Shown here: positions 9,903 to 19,207 of the stretch, one piece after another | Layout: every line of letters starts with the position of its first letter | Numbering within the stretch: position 1 is the first letter of the stretch | Assembly (NCBI GenBank): GCA_004322425.1 | Contig: SCVJ01000042.1 | Span: 1 to 64,000 of the forward strand | Direction: 5' to 3' | DNA: 64,000 nt | Origin: Chitinophagaceae bacterium | GTDB taxonomy: Bacteria > Bacteroidota > Bacteroidia > Chitinophagales > Chitinophagaceae | Made by a program: the position numbers and the translations under genes | Notes under the pieces: generated by a model | The model's input: only the letters and a program-made list of their open reading frames with translations | The model's database searches: none | What the model was told of the DNA's origin: nothing

Positions 9903-11429
9903 TTAATCATTAACATTTTTATCAATTTTATTTTGAAGATAAATTAATCCAATTACAAAACATAAAGCAGCAATTCCAATCGGATACCAAAGCCCTACTA
10001 GCGGGTCTGATGGGAAAGTGGTTGTGAGCAACAATCCGATAAACGGTACCATTCCGCCAAATACGCCATTGCCTATATGATACGGTAAACTCATACTTGT
10101 GTAACGAATTTTTGTAGGGAATAATTCTACTAAAAAAGCAGCAATAGGACCGTACGCCATTGTCACATAAAAAATTAATAGAAAAACAAGACCAACAAAT
10201 TTCCAATACATTGAATTCGATAATTGTTTGTCAGTATATATTATTGCACTTCTTGATTGTGGGATATTACTATCTACAAAATCCAAACTTGAAGTTGTGT
10301 CTGATTTTAATTGCACAGCACCCATGCCGTTATTAAAAACAACTTTTGTTTTAGTTGTTGTGATGGAATCGGGGAATAAAAAAGACGTTGTTTGTAAAAC
10401 CGGATTTTCAGCTATGATAACTAAATTTTGAGTTGAACTGTTTTTTAAAAAAGTTCCAAAGATGGGTCTGAATGTTAGAATGCCGAGCAACATACCGAGA
10501 AGCATTATCCATTTCCTTCCAATTTTATCGCTGAGCCAACCAAAGAAAATAAAAAATGGAGTGGCAAACGCAATGGCCCAAAGTAAAATAGTTCGACTTT
10601 GTTCAAATTCAATATTACATTTTGTTTCCAAAAAATTTTGCGCATAAAATTGTCCCGTGTACCAAATAACGCCTTGTCCCATAACCGCACCAAACAAAGC
10701 CAACAGCACCATTTTAAAATTGTTTTTATTAGAAAAACTTTCTTTCAATGGGTTCAAAGATGTTTTCTTTTCCTCTTTTAATTTGATAAACAACGGGGAC
10801 TCTTTCATCTTTAATCGTATGTAAATAGAAATGAGTACCAATAAAATGGAAATCCAAAACGGATAACGCCATCCGCCCCATTCCGCATTAAAATCGATAT
10901 CACTCATATTTAATTTCACCAATAAAATAACAGTCAATGCAACAAATAATCCCAAAGTGGCTGTAGTTTGTATCCAGGAAGTATAAAGTCCTCTTTTGTT
11001 TTCGGGCGCATGCTCTGCTACATAAGTGGCGGCACCACCATATTCTCCACCCAATGCAAGTCCCTGAATTAATCTCAATATTAAAACCAATGCGGGAGCT
11101 GCCATTCCAATGGTTTTATAACCGGGAACAAATCCAATTAAAAAAGTGGATCCGCCCATCAAAACCAGCGTGAGTAAAAAAGTATATTTACGTCCGATCA
11201 AATCGCCCAATCTTCCAAAAAATAAAGCCCCAAAAGGGCGAACAATAAAGCCAGCGGCAAATACTGCCAACGTACTTAACAAAGCTGCTGTTGGATTTCC
11301 TTCCGGAAAAAATTGAATACTGATGGTTTTTGCCAACATGCCAAAAATGTAGAAATCATACCATTCAATCATAGTTCCCACCGAAGAAGCGGTGATGACT
11401 TTCCATATTTTTTGTGGTGCTTGCTTCAT
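9903..11429 (-). CDS. MFS transporter, metabolite:H+ symporter (MHS) type
   Basis: A 12-helix secondary transporter of 508 residues. The N-terminal half begins ASSVGTMIEWYDFYIFG, typical of the MHS family (ProP, KgtP, ShiA), and carries the loop motif GRLGDLIGRK. The second-half copy SDKIGRK is also present. A polar, probably periplasmic insert of about 70 residues (around residues 345-405) precedes the last helices. Substrates of the family are carboxylates, betaine or shikimate. The divergent neighbour is acetyl-CoA synthetase, 114 bases away, which suggests a short-chain carboxylate, but that is inference. The small DUF6814-like gene follows 8 bases downstream. Confidence 0.85.
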   Translation of the reverse strand: MKQAPQKIWKVITASSVGTMIEWYDFYIFGMLAKTISIQFFPEGNPTAALLSTLAVFAAGFIVRPFGALFFGRLGDLIGRKYTFLLTLVLMGGSTFLIGFVPGYKTIGMAAPALVLILRLIQGLALGGEYGGAATYVAEHAPENKRGLYTSWIQTTATLGLFVALTVILLVKLNMSDIDFNAEWGGWRYPFWISILLVLISIYIRLKMKESPLFIKLKEEKKTSLNPLKESFSNKNNFKMVLLALFGAVMGQGVIWYTGQFYAQNFLETKCNIEFEQSRTILLWAIAFATPFFIFFGWLSDKIGRKWIMLLGMLLGILTFRPIFGTFLKNSSTQNLVIIAENPVLQTTSFLFPDSITTTKTKVVFNNGMGAVQLKSDTTSSLDFVDSNIPQSRSAIIYTDKQLSNSMYWKFVGLVFLLIFYVTMAYGPIAAFLVELFPTKIRYTSMSLPYHIGNGVFGGMVPFIGLLLTTTFPSDPLVGLWYPIGIAALCFVIGLIYLQNKIDKNVND

Positions 11430-11543
11430 GTAATAAATCGAGGATGTTTATTAAATCGGAAAATACGATTCTTTCCATGGAGTTTTTGTTTTCACATTTC
11501 GATTTGAAAAACTAAATTTACTTTTTATCACGAATAAAAAAGT

Positions 11544-13496
11544 ATGACTACGAAAGTTGCTGCTTATCCATTTCAAATACAATCTTTTGAGCAATATAAA
11601 ATTGTTTATGAAGAAAGTATAAAGTATCCAGAAAAATTTTGGGCTACAGTTGCAACAAATTTTCAATGGAAAAAACCTTGGGATAAAGTTTTGGAGTGGA
11701 ATTTTAAAGAACCAAAAGTAGAATGGTTTCAAGGAGCAGAATTAAATATTACAGAAAACTGTCTTGATCGACATCTTGAAAAATTGGGCGATAAGCCCGC
11801 CATCATTTGGGAGCCGAACAATCCCAATGAATCCATCCGAACTTTTACTTATACTCAATTATTTCAACAAGTTTGTCTTTTTGCACAAGTGCTTCAAAAT
11901 AATGGAGTAAAAAAAGGGGACCGTGTTTGTATTTATATGGGAATGATTCCGGAGCTGACTATTGCTATTTTAGCATGTGCTAGAATCGGTGCAATTCACA
12001 GCGTCATCTTTGGCGGATTTTCTGCTCAAAGTATTGCCGATAGAGTGAATGATGCACAATCAACATTTGTTATTACATGTGATGGCGCTTTTAGAGGAGG
12101 AAAAGATATTGCGCTAAAAGCTGTTATTGATGAAGCATTGAATGAAAATCAATTCGTCAAAAAAATTATTGTTTATTCCAGAACAAAAATTTCTGTTTCC
12201 ATGAAAAATGGAAGGGATGTTTGGTGGGATAATGAAATGAAAATTGCAACCGATCAATTCAAAAAAAAGGAAACAAATTATTTTCCCGCTGCAACAATGG
12301 ACGCAGAAGATCCTTTATTTATTTTATATACTTCGGGAAGTACAGGAAAACCAAAAGGAGTCGTTCACACTTGTGCAGGATATATGGTTTGGGTAACCTA
12401 CACATTTGTAAATGTATTTCAATATCAACCCAAACAAATCCATTTCTGTACGGCTGATATTGGTTGGGTAACGGGGCATAGTTATATTATTTATGGACCA
12501 CTTTGTGCCGGCGCCACTTCATTAATGTTTGAAGGAATTCCAACTTGGCCCAATGCCGGCAGGTTTTGGGATATTATTGACAAGCACCAAGTAAATATTT
12601 TCTATACAGCGCCCACGGCCATCAGAAGTTTGATGGGTTTTGGATTAGAACCACTGAAAGAGAAAAATCTTTCTTCATTAAAAATATTAGGAACAGTCGG
12701 GGAACCAATTAATGAAGAAGCATGGCATTGGTACGATGAAAATATTGGAAAGAAAAAATGTCCAATTGTTGATACTTGGTGGCAAACAGAAACTGGCGGT
12801 ACGATGATTTCAAATATGGCAGGAATAACTCCGTCAAAGCCAAGCTGGGCCACACTACCCATGCCTGGGGTTGAATTGCTTTTGGTGGATGAAAACGGAA
12901 AAGAAGTTTCTGAAAAAGATGAACACGGAATGTTGAAAGGCAATTTGTGTATTAAGTCTCCATGGCCAGGAATGTTGAGGACAACTTACGGTGATCATGA
13001 ACGATGTCGAAAAAATTATTTTTCAACATATGAGAATTTATATTTTACAGGCGATGGTGCGCTAAAAGATGAAAATGGATTTTTCAGAATAACTGGAAGA
13101 GTGGATGATGTGTTAAATGTAAGTGGTCATCGTATTGGAACGGCCGAAGTGGAGAATGCCATTAACAGGCATCTCGGCGTAGTTGAAAGTGCTGTTGTTG
13201 GTTATCCGCATGAAATAAAAGGGCAAGGCATTTATGCTTTTGTAGTTTATAACGGAAATCAATTGAATGAAAAAGAAACAAGAAATGATATTGTATTGGT
13301 GGTAAATAAAATAATTGGATCTTTTGCAAAGCCCAATAAAATTCAATTCGTATTGGGGCTTCCCAAAACAAGAAGCGGAAAAATTATGCGAAGAATTTTA
13401 CGAAAAATTGCAATGGGTGAAGTTGAAAATTTGGGCGACATCTCTACTTTATTAGAACCTTCCGTTGTTGCAGCTATTGCAAAAGGCAGAATATAA
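11544..13496 (+). CDS. acsA: Acetyl-CoA synthetase (AMP-forming)
   Basis: Activates acetate with ATP and CoA to acetyl-CoA via acetyl-AMP. The P-loop-like YTSGSTGKPKG lies at 262-272, the hinge region is VDDVLNVSGHRIGTAEVE, and the C-terminal catalytic lysine Lys613 is in TRSGKIMRR, the residue that is reversibly acetylated in Acs enzymes. The 650-residue length is standard. It is transcribed divergently from the MFS transporter and converges on an exported protein gene with one base between stops, leaving no room for a separate terminator. Confidence 0.96.
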   Translation: MTTKVAAYPFQIQSFEQYKIVYEESIKYPEKFWATVATNFQWKKPWDKVLEWNFKEPKVEWFQGAELNITENCLDRHLEKLGDKPAIIWEPNNPNESIRTFTYTQLFQQVCLFAQVLQNNGVKKGDRVCIYMGMIPELTIAILACARIGAIHSVIFGGFSAQSIADRVNDAQSTFVITCDGAFRGGKDIALKAVIDEALNENQFVKKIIVYSRTKISVSMKNGRDVWWDNEMKIATDQFKKKETNYFPAATMDAEDPLFILYTSGSTGKPKGVVHTCAGYMVWVTYTFVNVFQYQPKQIHFCTADIGWVTGHSYIIYGPLCAGATSLMFEGIPTWPNAGRFWDIIDKHQVNIFYTAPTAIRSLMGFGLEPLKEKNLSSLKILGTVGEPINEEAWHWYDENIGKKKCPIVDTWWQTETGGTMISNMAGITPSKPSWATLPMPGVELLLVDENGKEVSEKDEHGMLKGNLCIKSPWPGMLRTTYGDHERCRKNYFSTYENLYFTGDGALKDENGFFRITGRVDDVLNVSGHRIGTAEVENAINRHLGVVESAVVGYPHEIKGQGIYAFVVYNGNQLNEKETRNDIVLVVNKIIGSFAKPNKIQFVLGLPKTRSGKIMRRILRKIAMGEVENLGDISTLLEPSVVAAIAKGRI

Positions 13497-13497
13497 A

Positions 13498-14319
13498 TTA
13501 ATGTTTCAGCCGAATGCCAATAGTAAACGGCGTCATCTTTAGTTCGTTAGCCCACATACTACGAAAAGCATAACTGCCATAAATGGAGGTACGCCCCAAA
13601 GCAACTTCTCCGATATAAGACAATTTCCATCGGTTTAAATCAAAATCGTCTTTTGTTTTTTGTACACCGCCCATTGACTTTGATTTAGACCGAGCGTTAT
13701 ATAAATAGCCGACACTTACGCCGCCGCTCAGTCCAAACTCTTTTTTACTTTTTGACTTAAAGTTGAAATTTAATAATACCGGTACTGTAAAATAATCAAC
13801 AGCAAGTTTTGCTTTTTTTACTTCAGACAATGGTTGGTATAAAATTTTTGTAGGATTTTTTTGAAAAGAAATACCTGCGTCTTTAAAACGATAATTATTT
13901 AATTCCAAGCCAGCACCATATTTTAAATTAACAATATGTTGGATCAGATTTATTCTTTTCATAAAAAACCAAATATTTACATTGGTTAGTTTGCGATCGT
14001 TTATTTCCATCCTGTTTTTGTCAACACCGATTCCTACAAGGTTTGATGCTTGCGCTGCGTTATAGTTGGTATTATCGGCATAATTTGAAAATCCTGGATC
14101 AATAATCCAGCGCTTTGTTGTAATATTTTTACTATACGTATTCGATTTACGTTTATGCCAGTTGGTAATTTTTGGCGAAATAGCAATATGAATATTTCCT
14201 TTACTGAAAATAGTGTCTTTTTTTATGATAATTTCTTGTTGCGTAATTGAATCCTCTTGGGCGCTGGCGGTAATTGAAAGAAATAATGTGCTAATGAAAA
14301 GCAACACAATGTTTCTCAT
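13498..14319 (-). CDS. Exported hypothetical protein, probable outer-membrane beta-barrel
   Basis: A 273-residue protein with a clear signal peptide (hydrophobic core LLFISTLFLSI, cleavage after TASAQ). The mature part alternates polar and aromatic residues, with strand-like segments such as AVDYFTVPVLLNFNF, GLSGGVSVGYLYNAR and GRTSIYGSYAFRSMW, and ends FTIGIRLKH. This looks like the PorT/outer-membrane beta-barrel type of small Bacteroidota proteins. I recognise no specific family. It converges on acsA (one base between stops) and is transcribed from the same region as divergent kbl. Confidence 0.75.
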   Translation of the reverse strand: MRNIVLLFISTLFLSITASAQEDSITQQEIIIKKDTIFSKGNIHIAISPKITNWHKRKSNTYSKNITTKRWIIDPGFSNYADNTNYNAAQASNLVGIGVDKNRMEINDRKLTNVNIWFFMKRINLIQHIVNLKYGAGLELNNYRFKDAGISFQKNPTKILYQPLSEVKKAKLAVDYFTVPVLLNFNFKSKSKKEFGLSGGVSVGYLYNARSKSKSMGGVQKTKDDFDLNRWKLSYIGEVALGRTSIYGSYAFRSMWANELKMTPFTIGIRLKH

Positions 14320-14438
14320 ATAATTAATGTTTGCGTGAAATTAATTTATGTTTTGTGAAGAAAGTGCTAAAACTTAATTATGCCAATTTTTAAATTTTCA
14401 GATGAGCGATCAAATAAATAAAATTTAGGACATAGAAT

Positions 14439-14446
14439 TATATTTG
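14439..14446 (+). promoter_or_regulatory. Candidate Bacteroidota -7 element of kbl
   Basis: TATATTTG matches the TAnnTTTG -7 consensus of Bacteroidota housekeeping promoters exactly and ends 17 bases before the kbl ATG. No TTG is found at the expected -33 distance, so this is weak support. Confidence 0.35.
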
Positions 14447-14463
14447 TAATTCAATTCTAATTT

Positions 14464-15651
14464 ATGAATCAAAAATTTGTGCAGCGCATTGCCACGGAAG
14501 TAGAAGAAATAAAAGCGGCGGGTTTATATAAAATAGAGAGAATTATTACCAGTGAGCAAGGTGCCGAAATAACAGTGAATGGGAAAAAGGTATTGAATTT
14601 TTGTGCCAATAATTATTTAGGGTTATCGTCTCATCCTCTTGTAATCAATGCAGCTCACGAGGCCATTGAATCGCATGGATATGGAATGAGCAGTGTTCGT
14701 TTTATTTGCGGAACACAGGATATTCATAAAGAACTAGAACAAAAATTATCATCTTTTCTGGGTACCGAAGACACCATTTTGTACGCTGCTGCTTTTGATG
14801 CAAATGGAGGTGTATTCGAACCATTGTTTAATGAAGAAGATGCTATCATTTCAGATTCGCTGAATCATGCAAGTATAATTGACGGTGTTCGTTTGTGCAA
14901 AGCACAACGATTTCGATACGAGCATAATAATATGGATGACTTGGAAATAAAGTTGAAAGAAACAACTTCGTTAAGAAACAGAATTATTGTAACCGATGGA
15001 TCTTTTAGTATGGATGGAACCATTGCACAGTTAGATAAAATTTGTGATTTGGCGAATCAATACGATGCAATTGTAATGATTGATGAATGTCATTCCTCTG
15101 GATTTTTAGGGAAAACAGGAAGAGGTACGCATGAGTATCGTGGCGTTATAGGAAGAATTGATATTATTACTGGCACGTTGGGAAAAGCATTGGGCGGTGC
15201 TTCGGGCGGTTTTACTTCTGGAAAAAAGGAAATCATTGAAATGCTTCGACAAAAATCTAGACCGTATTTATTTAGCAACACAGTAGCGCCTTCTATTGTA
15301 GGTGCTTCAATTGCCGTATTGAAAATGTTAGAAGAATCAACAGTGCTGCGCGATAAGCTTGAAAACAACACAAAATATTTTCGCAATAAAATGACTGAAG
15401 CTGGTTTCGACATCAAACCCGGCGATCATCCCATTGTCCCCATAATGCTTTATGATGCTGTGTTAGCGCAAACTTTTGCAGCTAAACTTTTGGAAGAAGG
15501 GATTTATGTAATTGGTTTCTTTTTTCCCGTAGTAGCAAAAGGGCAAGCAAGAATTAGAGTACAACTTAGTGCTGCACATGAGCAACATCATTTAGAAAAA
15601 GCTGTTTCTGCGTTTTCTAAAATTGGGAAAGAATTAGGCGTGCTTAAATAA
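14464..15651 (+). CDS. kbl: Glycine C-acetyltransferase (2-amino-3-ketobutyrate CoA ligase)
   Basis: PLP enzyme of threonine catabolism: it cleaves 2-amino-3-ketobutyrate with CoA to glycine and acetyl-CoA. The PLP lysine is Lys241 in GTLGKALGG. Other segments characteristic of Kbl, rather than of the related serine palmitoyltransferase, are FCANNYLGLSSHP, RFICGTQDIHKELEQKL and DSLNHASIIDGVRLCKA. The 395-residue length matches the E. coli enzyme. Threonine dehydrogenase (tdh), the usual partner, is not adjacent; the next gene converges with 5 bases between stops. Confidence 0.95.
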   Translation: MNQKFVQRIATEVEEIKAAGLYKIERIITSEQGAEITVNGKKVLNFCANNYLGLSSHPLVINAAHEAIESHGYGMSSVRFICGTQDIHKELEQKLSSFLGTEDTILYAAAFDANGGVFEPLFNEEDAIISDSLNHASIIDGVRLCKAQRFRYEHNNMDDLEIKLKETTSLRNRIIVTDGSFSMDGTIAQLDKICDLANQYDAIVMIDECHSSGFLGKTGRGTHEYRGVIGRIDIITGTLGKALGGASGGFTSGKKEIIEMLRQKSRPYLFSNTVAPSIVGASIAVLKMLEESTVLRDKLENNTKYFRNKMTEAGFDIKPGDHPIVPIMLYDAVLAQTFAAKLLEEGIYVIGFFFPVVAKGQARIRVQLSAAHEQHHLEKAVSAFSKIGKELGVLK

Positions 15652-15656
15652 ATCTG

Positions 15657-16820
15657 TTACAGTTTTATATAAATTTTTTTCTTATTCATCCAAAAACAAA
15701 TGGCCCACATAAAAAATATTACGCAAAGTGCGTAGAGCAACGAACCGTTTTCAGGAGCTCCCGGTGTGTGAATCAATATTTTTTTATAGAGCCAATTCCA
15801 AGGTGTAATTCCTTCCTCTAATTTTATTAATGCCAATCCTTTGGGTAAGAAAGCACTTAATGAAAAAACAAACAACGCATTTTTTCCAAACACATCGAAA
15901 AATTTTGTAACTATATTTTTGATTTTGTTTAGCTCAATCGTGTAAATCATTGTGGCAAGTGTGAAAATGGCTAATCCCGTAGTGTATACTGTGTACGAAC
16001 TTGTCCATATTTTTTTATTGATTGGAAAAACCATTCCCCAGCACAAGCCGGTAATCAATAATGCAACACCGGCAACAAATAAACCCGAAATCATTTCATG
16101 CTGATTTTGTTTCTGTTCATTGGATTTGCTTTTCTTTTGAATATAATCTCCCACTAAATAACCAAGTATCACTTGTACAATAGAAGGAATGGTGCTCAAC
16201 AAACCTTCGGGATCAAATGGAGAGCCTTCGCCTTTGTACATATGTGCAATACCCAAAATGTTTTTATCAATATCTGTTCCAAACCAACCTATCAAACTAT
16301 AGGGATCTGTGGGATTTCCAACAACACAAAGCAACCAGTAAAGCAACAACAACAATAGCGATGCAAAAAATACTTTTCGTGGTTTTAGGTAATAAATCAA
16401 AATAGATGCAAAAAAATAACTAATGGCAATTCTTTGTAAAACACCCAATATCCGTACTCCCGATTCTGGATTTTCTGAAGAAACCCATTGACGAAAAACC
16501 AATTCTCCATCTACCCATTTTACAAAAGGCCACCAATTAAGAAATAAGCCAACGAGAAAAATTAGTAAGGATCGAGTAATAATTTTTTTCCAAAAAATAG
16601 CCGATCCTGTCAATTCTAATTTTGGCATCACAAAGGAAAGAGCATTGCCTACTGCGAATAAAAAAAATGGAAAAACTAAATCTGTTGGCGTTAATCCGTG
16701 CCACGGTGCGTGTTTCAGGGGTGCATAAGCAAATGACCAAGAGCCAGGATTATTTACCATAATCATTAAGCATACGGTTGCTCCACGAAAAACATCGAGG
16801 GAATAATAGCGTTTGTTCAC
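15657..16820 (-). CDS. HGSNAT-like (DUF5009-type) membrane acyltransferase
   Basis: Polytopic membrane protein of 387 residues with about ten hydrophobic segments. The N-terminal signature SLDVFRGATVCLMIMVNNPG followed by HAPWHGLTPTDLVFPFFLF is that of the heparan-alpha-glucosaminide N-acetyltransferase family. In that family a conserved histidine accepts acetyl from cytosolic acetyl-CoA and passes it across the membrane to a sugar amine; His in LKHAPWHG is the candidate. The start codon is GTG at 16818-16820, because the family signature begins at once. It lies next to a soluble sugar acetyltransferase transcribed divergently. The acceptor is probably a glycan, but this is inference. Confidence 0.82.
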   Translation of the reverse strand: MNKRYYSLDVFRGATVCLMIMVNNPGSWSFAYAPLKHAPWHGLTPTDLVFPFFLFAVGNALSFVMPKLELTGSAIFWKKIITRSLLIFLVGLFLNWWPFVKWVDGELVFRQWVSSENPESGVRILGVLQRIAISYFFASILIYYLKPRKVFFASLLLLLLYWLLCVVGNPTDPYSLIGWFGTDIDKNILGIAHMYKGEGSPFDPEGLLSTIPSIVQVILGYLVGDYIQKKSKSNEQKQNQHEMISGLFVAGVALLITGLCWGMVFPINKKIWTSSYTVYTTGLAIFTLATMIYTIELNKIKNIVTKFFDVFGKNALFVFSLSAFLPKGLALIKLEEGITPWNWLYKKILIHTPGAPENGSLLYALCVIFFMWAICFWMNKKKIYIKL

Positions 16821-16890
16821 GGTAGAAAAATTTATTTTTAAAAGTATAAAATTTGTTTGGATTATGTAGCTAATTCATCATTTTTGTAAG

Positions 16891-17469
16891 GTGACAAATC
16901 TTGAAACTAAAATTCACCCTTCTGCTGTAATTGATTTCGGCGCAAAAATTGGTGATGGTACATCTGTTTGGCATTTTTGTCATTTGATGTCAACTTGTGT
17001 AGTTGGTAATAATTGTAGTTTGGGACAAAATGTATTTATTGGCAATAATGTAATAATTGGTAACGGAGTAAAAATTCAAAACAATGTTTCGGTTTACGAA
17101 GGAGTTATTATTGAAGACGATGTATTTGTTGGCCCTTCCGTTGTTTTTACCAATGTTTTAAATCCCAGAAGTTTTGTAGAAAGAAAACACGAGTTCAAAA
17201 AAACAATTATTCAAAAGGGCGTTTCCATTGGTGCCAATGCAACTATTCTTTGCGGATTAGAAATTGGTATTTTTTCAATGATTGGTGCAGGGGCGGTTGT
17301 TACAAAAAATATTCCTGCTTATACTTTAGTGGTTGGAAATCCTGCCAAGCAAATTGGTTGGGTTAGTAAAACTGGCCATCGCTTACAATTTGATGAGACA
17401 AATGCTGCTACTTGCCCTCATTCAAAAGAAAGTTACAAACTTGAGAATAGTAAAGTAACCAGTGTATAA
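16891..17469 (+). CDS. Hexapeptide-repeat sugar N-acetyltransferase (WbpD/WlbB-like)
   Basis: Left-handed beta-helix acetyltransferase of 192 residues, built of [LIV]-G-x4 repeats such as [35 protein letters not shown] and [27 protein letters not shown]. The order and the motif [18 protein letters not shown] match enzymes that acetylate the 3-amino group of UDP-sugars (WbpD, WlbB). The start is GTG at 16891, since no in-frame ATG precedes it. Its usual partners (UDP-sugar dehydrogenase, oxidoreductase and aminotransferase) are not in the window. It lies just upstream of the UpxY-led sugar cluster and probably belongs to surface glycan synthesis. Confidence 0.85.
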   Translation: MTNLETKIHPSAVIDFGAKIGDGTSVWHFCHLMSTCVVGNNCSLGQNVFIGNNVIIGNGVKIQNNVSVYEGVIIEDDVFVGPSVVFTNVLNPRSFVERKHEFKKTIIQKGVSIGANATILCGLEIGIFSMIGAGAVVTKNIPAYTLVVGNPAKQIGWVSKTGHRLQFDETNAATCPHSKESYKLENSKVTSV

Positions 17470-17542
17470 AAATCATATATTTTTTTAGTTTAATTCTTCA
17501 TAATCAAACAATATTCTTTTTCTCTCAGTCCCATTTGTGAAT

Positions 17543-17550
17543 TATATTTG
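17543..17550 (+). promoter_or_regulatory. Candidate -7 element ahead of the UpxY gene
   Basis: TATATTTG fits the Bacteroidota -7 consensus and lies 38 bases before the ATG, inside the 119-base gap after the acetyltransferase. It would give the cluster its own promoter and a short leader on which UpxY could act. No convincing -33 TTG was found. Confidence 0.35.
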
Positions 17551-17588
17551 TTTGGATTTAGCAGCAATATTTACAGCAAAACGAAGAG

Positions 17589-18086
17589 ATGACTACAGCA
17601 AAATGGTTGGTTATTTATACAAAGCCAAGGTGGGAAAAAAAAGTAGCCAAACTTTTGGAAGAAAAAGGGGTGGAGAAATATTGTCCTTTAAATAAAGTAA
17701 GAAGAAAATGGAGCGACAGAATGAAAACTGTGGAAGAGCCATTGTTTAAATCTTATGTTTTTGTTAAGATAGCCGACGATGATAAAACAAAAGTTCGAAT
17801 GACTGCTGGAGTCATTAATTTCATTTATTGGTTAGGCAAACCGGCCGTAGTAAGAGAAAAAGAAATTGAAAATATTAAACGATTTTTGGATGAACACGAA
17901 AATGTAAAGTTGCAACAAATGACTTTACAAGTCAATCAACGAGTAAAAATTACATCGGGTATATTTATGGATCAAGTAGGAGAAGTATTACAGGTAAATA
18001 GTAAAACGGTGAAGATGGCCATTGATAGTTTGGGTTGTATGTTGGTGGCCGTTGTTGAAAAATCGAGATTAATTTCGAGTACATAA
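17589..18086 (+). CDS. UpxY-family transcription antiterminator (NusG-like)
   Basis: A 165-residue NusG paralogue. The N-terminal NGN domain begins AKWLVIYTKPRWEKKVAKLL and contains EPLFKSYVFVKI. The C-terminal KOW domain is VNQRVKITSGIFMDQVGEVLQV. In Bacteroidota, UpxY proteins are encoded first in capsule or O-antigen operons and keep polymerase from stopping early in the leader of their own operon. Its position 21 bases before rfbB, at the head of the sugar-nucleotide genes, fits that role. It is too divergent and wrongly placed to be the general NusG, which sits beside ribosomal protein genes. Confidence 0.88.
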   Translation: MTTAKWLVIYTKPRWEKKVAKLLEEKGVEKYCPLNKVRRKWSDRMKTVEEPLFKSYVFVKIADDDKTKVRMTAGVINFIYWLGKPAVVREKEIENIKRFLDEHENVKLQQMTLQVNQRVKITSGIFMDQVGEVLQVNSKTVKMAIDSLGCMLVAVVEKSRLISST

Positions 18087-18107
18087 TTTAAAAAAGTAAA
18101 AATAGGA

Positions 18108-19163
18108 ATGAATATATTAGTTACAGGCGGTGCGGGTTTTATAGGAAATCATGTTGTGCGATTGTTGGTTAATAAATATCCGCAATATCGAATCATTAAT
18201 GTAGATGCATTAACGTATGCCGGTAATTTGGAAAATTTACATGATGTTGAAAATGCTTCAAACTATGTGTTTGAAAAAATAAATTTATTACAAGCAGATG
18301 AACTGTCAACTATTTTTACCAAGTATAATATTAACACGGTTATTCATTTAGCTGCCGAGTCGCATGTAGATCGTTCCATTGTTTCTCCCCTCGATTTTGT
18401 TTACACAAATATTATTGGCACAGTTAATTTATTGAATGCTGCAAAAAAATATTGGAAATTAAATCCGTCCGACAAAAATCTTTTTTATCATATTTCCACC
18501 GATGAAGTTTTTGGAACATTGGGGGCAACAGGACTTTTTGCCGAAACAAGTTCGTATGCGCCCAATTCACCTTATGCGGCTTCAAAAGCATCATCCGATC
18601 ATTTTGTGCGTGCTTATGCCGAAACGTATAATTTACCAATTGTGATTTCCAATTGCTCCAACAATTACGGTCCGTTTCAATTTCCTGAAAAGTTAATTCC
18701 GCTTTTCACTAATAACATCATTGAAAAAAAAGCATTGCCCGTTTATGGCGATGGAAATTATACGCGTGATTGGCTCTATGTAAAAGATCATGCACTTGCT
18801 ATTGATTTAATTCTACATAAAGGAAAAATTGGTTCTACTTATAATATTGGCGGATTCAATGAATGGAAAAATATTGATTTAGTAAAATTGCTTTGTAAAT
18901 TAATGGATGAAAAATTAAATCAACCCATTGGCACTAGTGATAAGTTGATAACCTATGTAAAAGATCGTCCGGGACACGATAAGCGCTATGCCATTGACGC
19001 CAATAAAATAAAGAACGAATTGAACTGGCAACCATCCGTTAATTTTGAACAAGGATTGAACGAAACGATAGACTGGTATTTAGAAAATACGCAATGGTTA
19101 AAAAATGTTACGAGTGGAAACTATCAACAGTATTATGAAAAAATGTATTTTGAACGTCAATAA
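18108..19163 (+). CDS. rfbB: dTDP-glucose 4,6-dehydratase
   Basis: Short-chain dehydrogenase-type enzyme making dTDP-4-keto-6-deoxyglucose from dTDP-glucose. The NAD-binding loop is GGAGFIG (residues 7-13), the catalytic Thr131-Asp132-Glu133 lies in STDEVFG, and Tyr156-x3-Lys160 lies in PYAASK. The 351-residue length is typical. It is preceded by UpxY (21 bases) and followed by rfbA (44 bases). rfbC and rfbD, which would complete dTDP-rhamnose, are not in the window, so its product may feed a different deoxysugar. Confidence 0.95.
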   Translation: MNILVTGGAGFIGNHVVRLLVNKYPQYRIINVDALTYAGNLENLHDVENASNYVFEKINLLQADELSTIFTKYNINTVIHLAAESHVDRSIVSPLDFVYTNIIGTVNLLNAAKKYWKLNPSDKNLFYHISTDEVFGTLGATGLFAETSSYAPNSPYAASKASSDHFVRAYAETYNLPIVISNCSNNYGPFQFPEKLIPLFTNNIIEKKALPVYGDGNYTRDWLYVKDHALAIDLILHKGKIGSTYNIGGFNEWKNIDLVKLLCKLMDEKLNQPIGTSDKLITYVKDRPGHDKRYAIDANKIKNELNWQPSVNFEQGLNETIDWYLENTQWLKNVTSGNYQQYYEKMYFERQ

Positions 19164-19207
19164 ATAATGAAGTAAGATTCGGAAAATTTGAACATTAATC
19201 TTAATCT

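Noticed and set aside
11451-11732. 93-codon minus-strand frame before the MFS transporter
   Set aside because: Mostly antisense to the acetyl-CoA synthetase N-terminus, with Phe/Lys-rich composition typical of shadows in AT-rich DNA.
14464-15651. Serine palmitoyltransferase as alternative to Kbl
   Set aside because: Segment-by-segment agreement with E. coli Kbl is high over the whole length, including the RFICGTQD and DSLNHASIIDGVRLCKA regions.
16173-16405. Two short plus-strand frames inside the HGSNAT-like gene
   Set aside because: They are shadows of membrane-helix coding sequence on the other strand.
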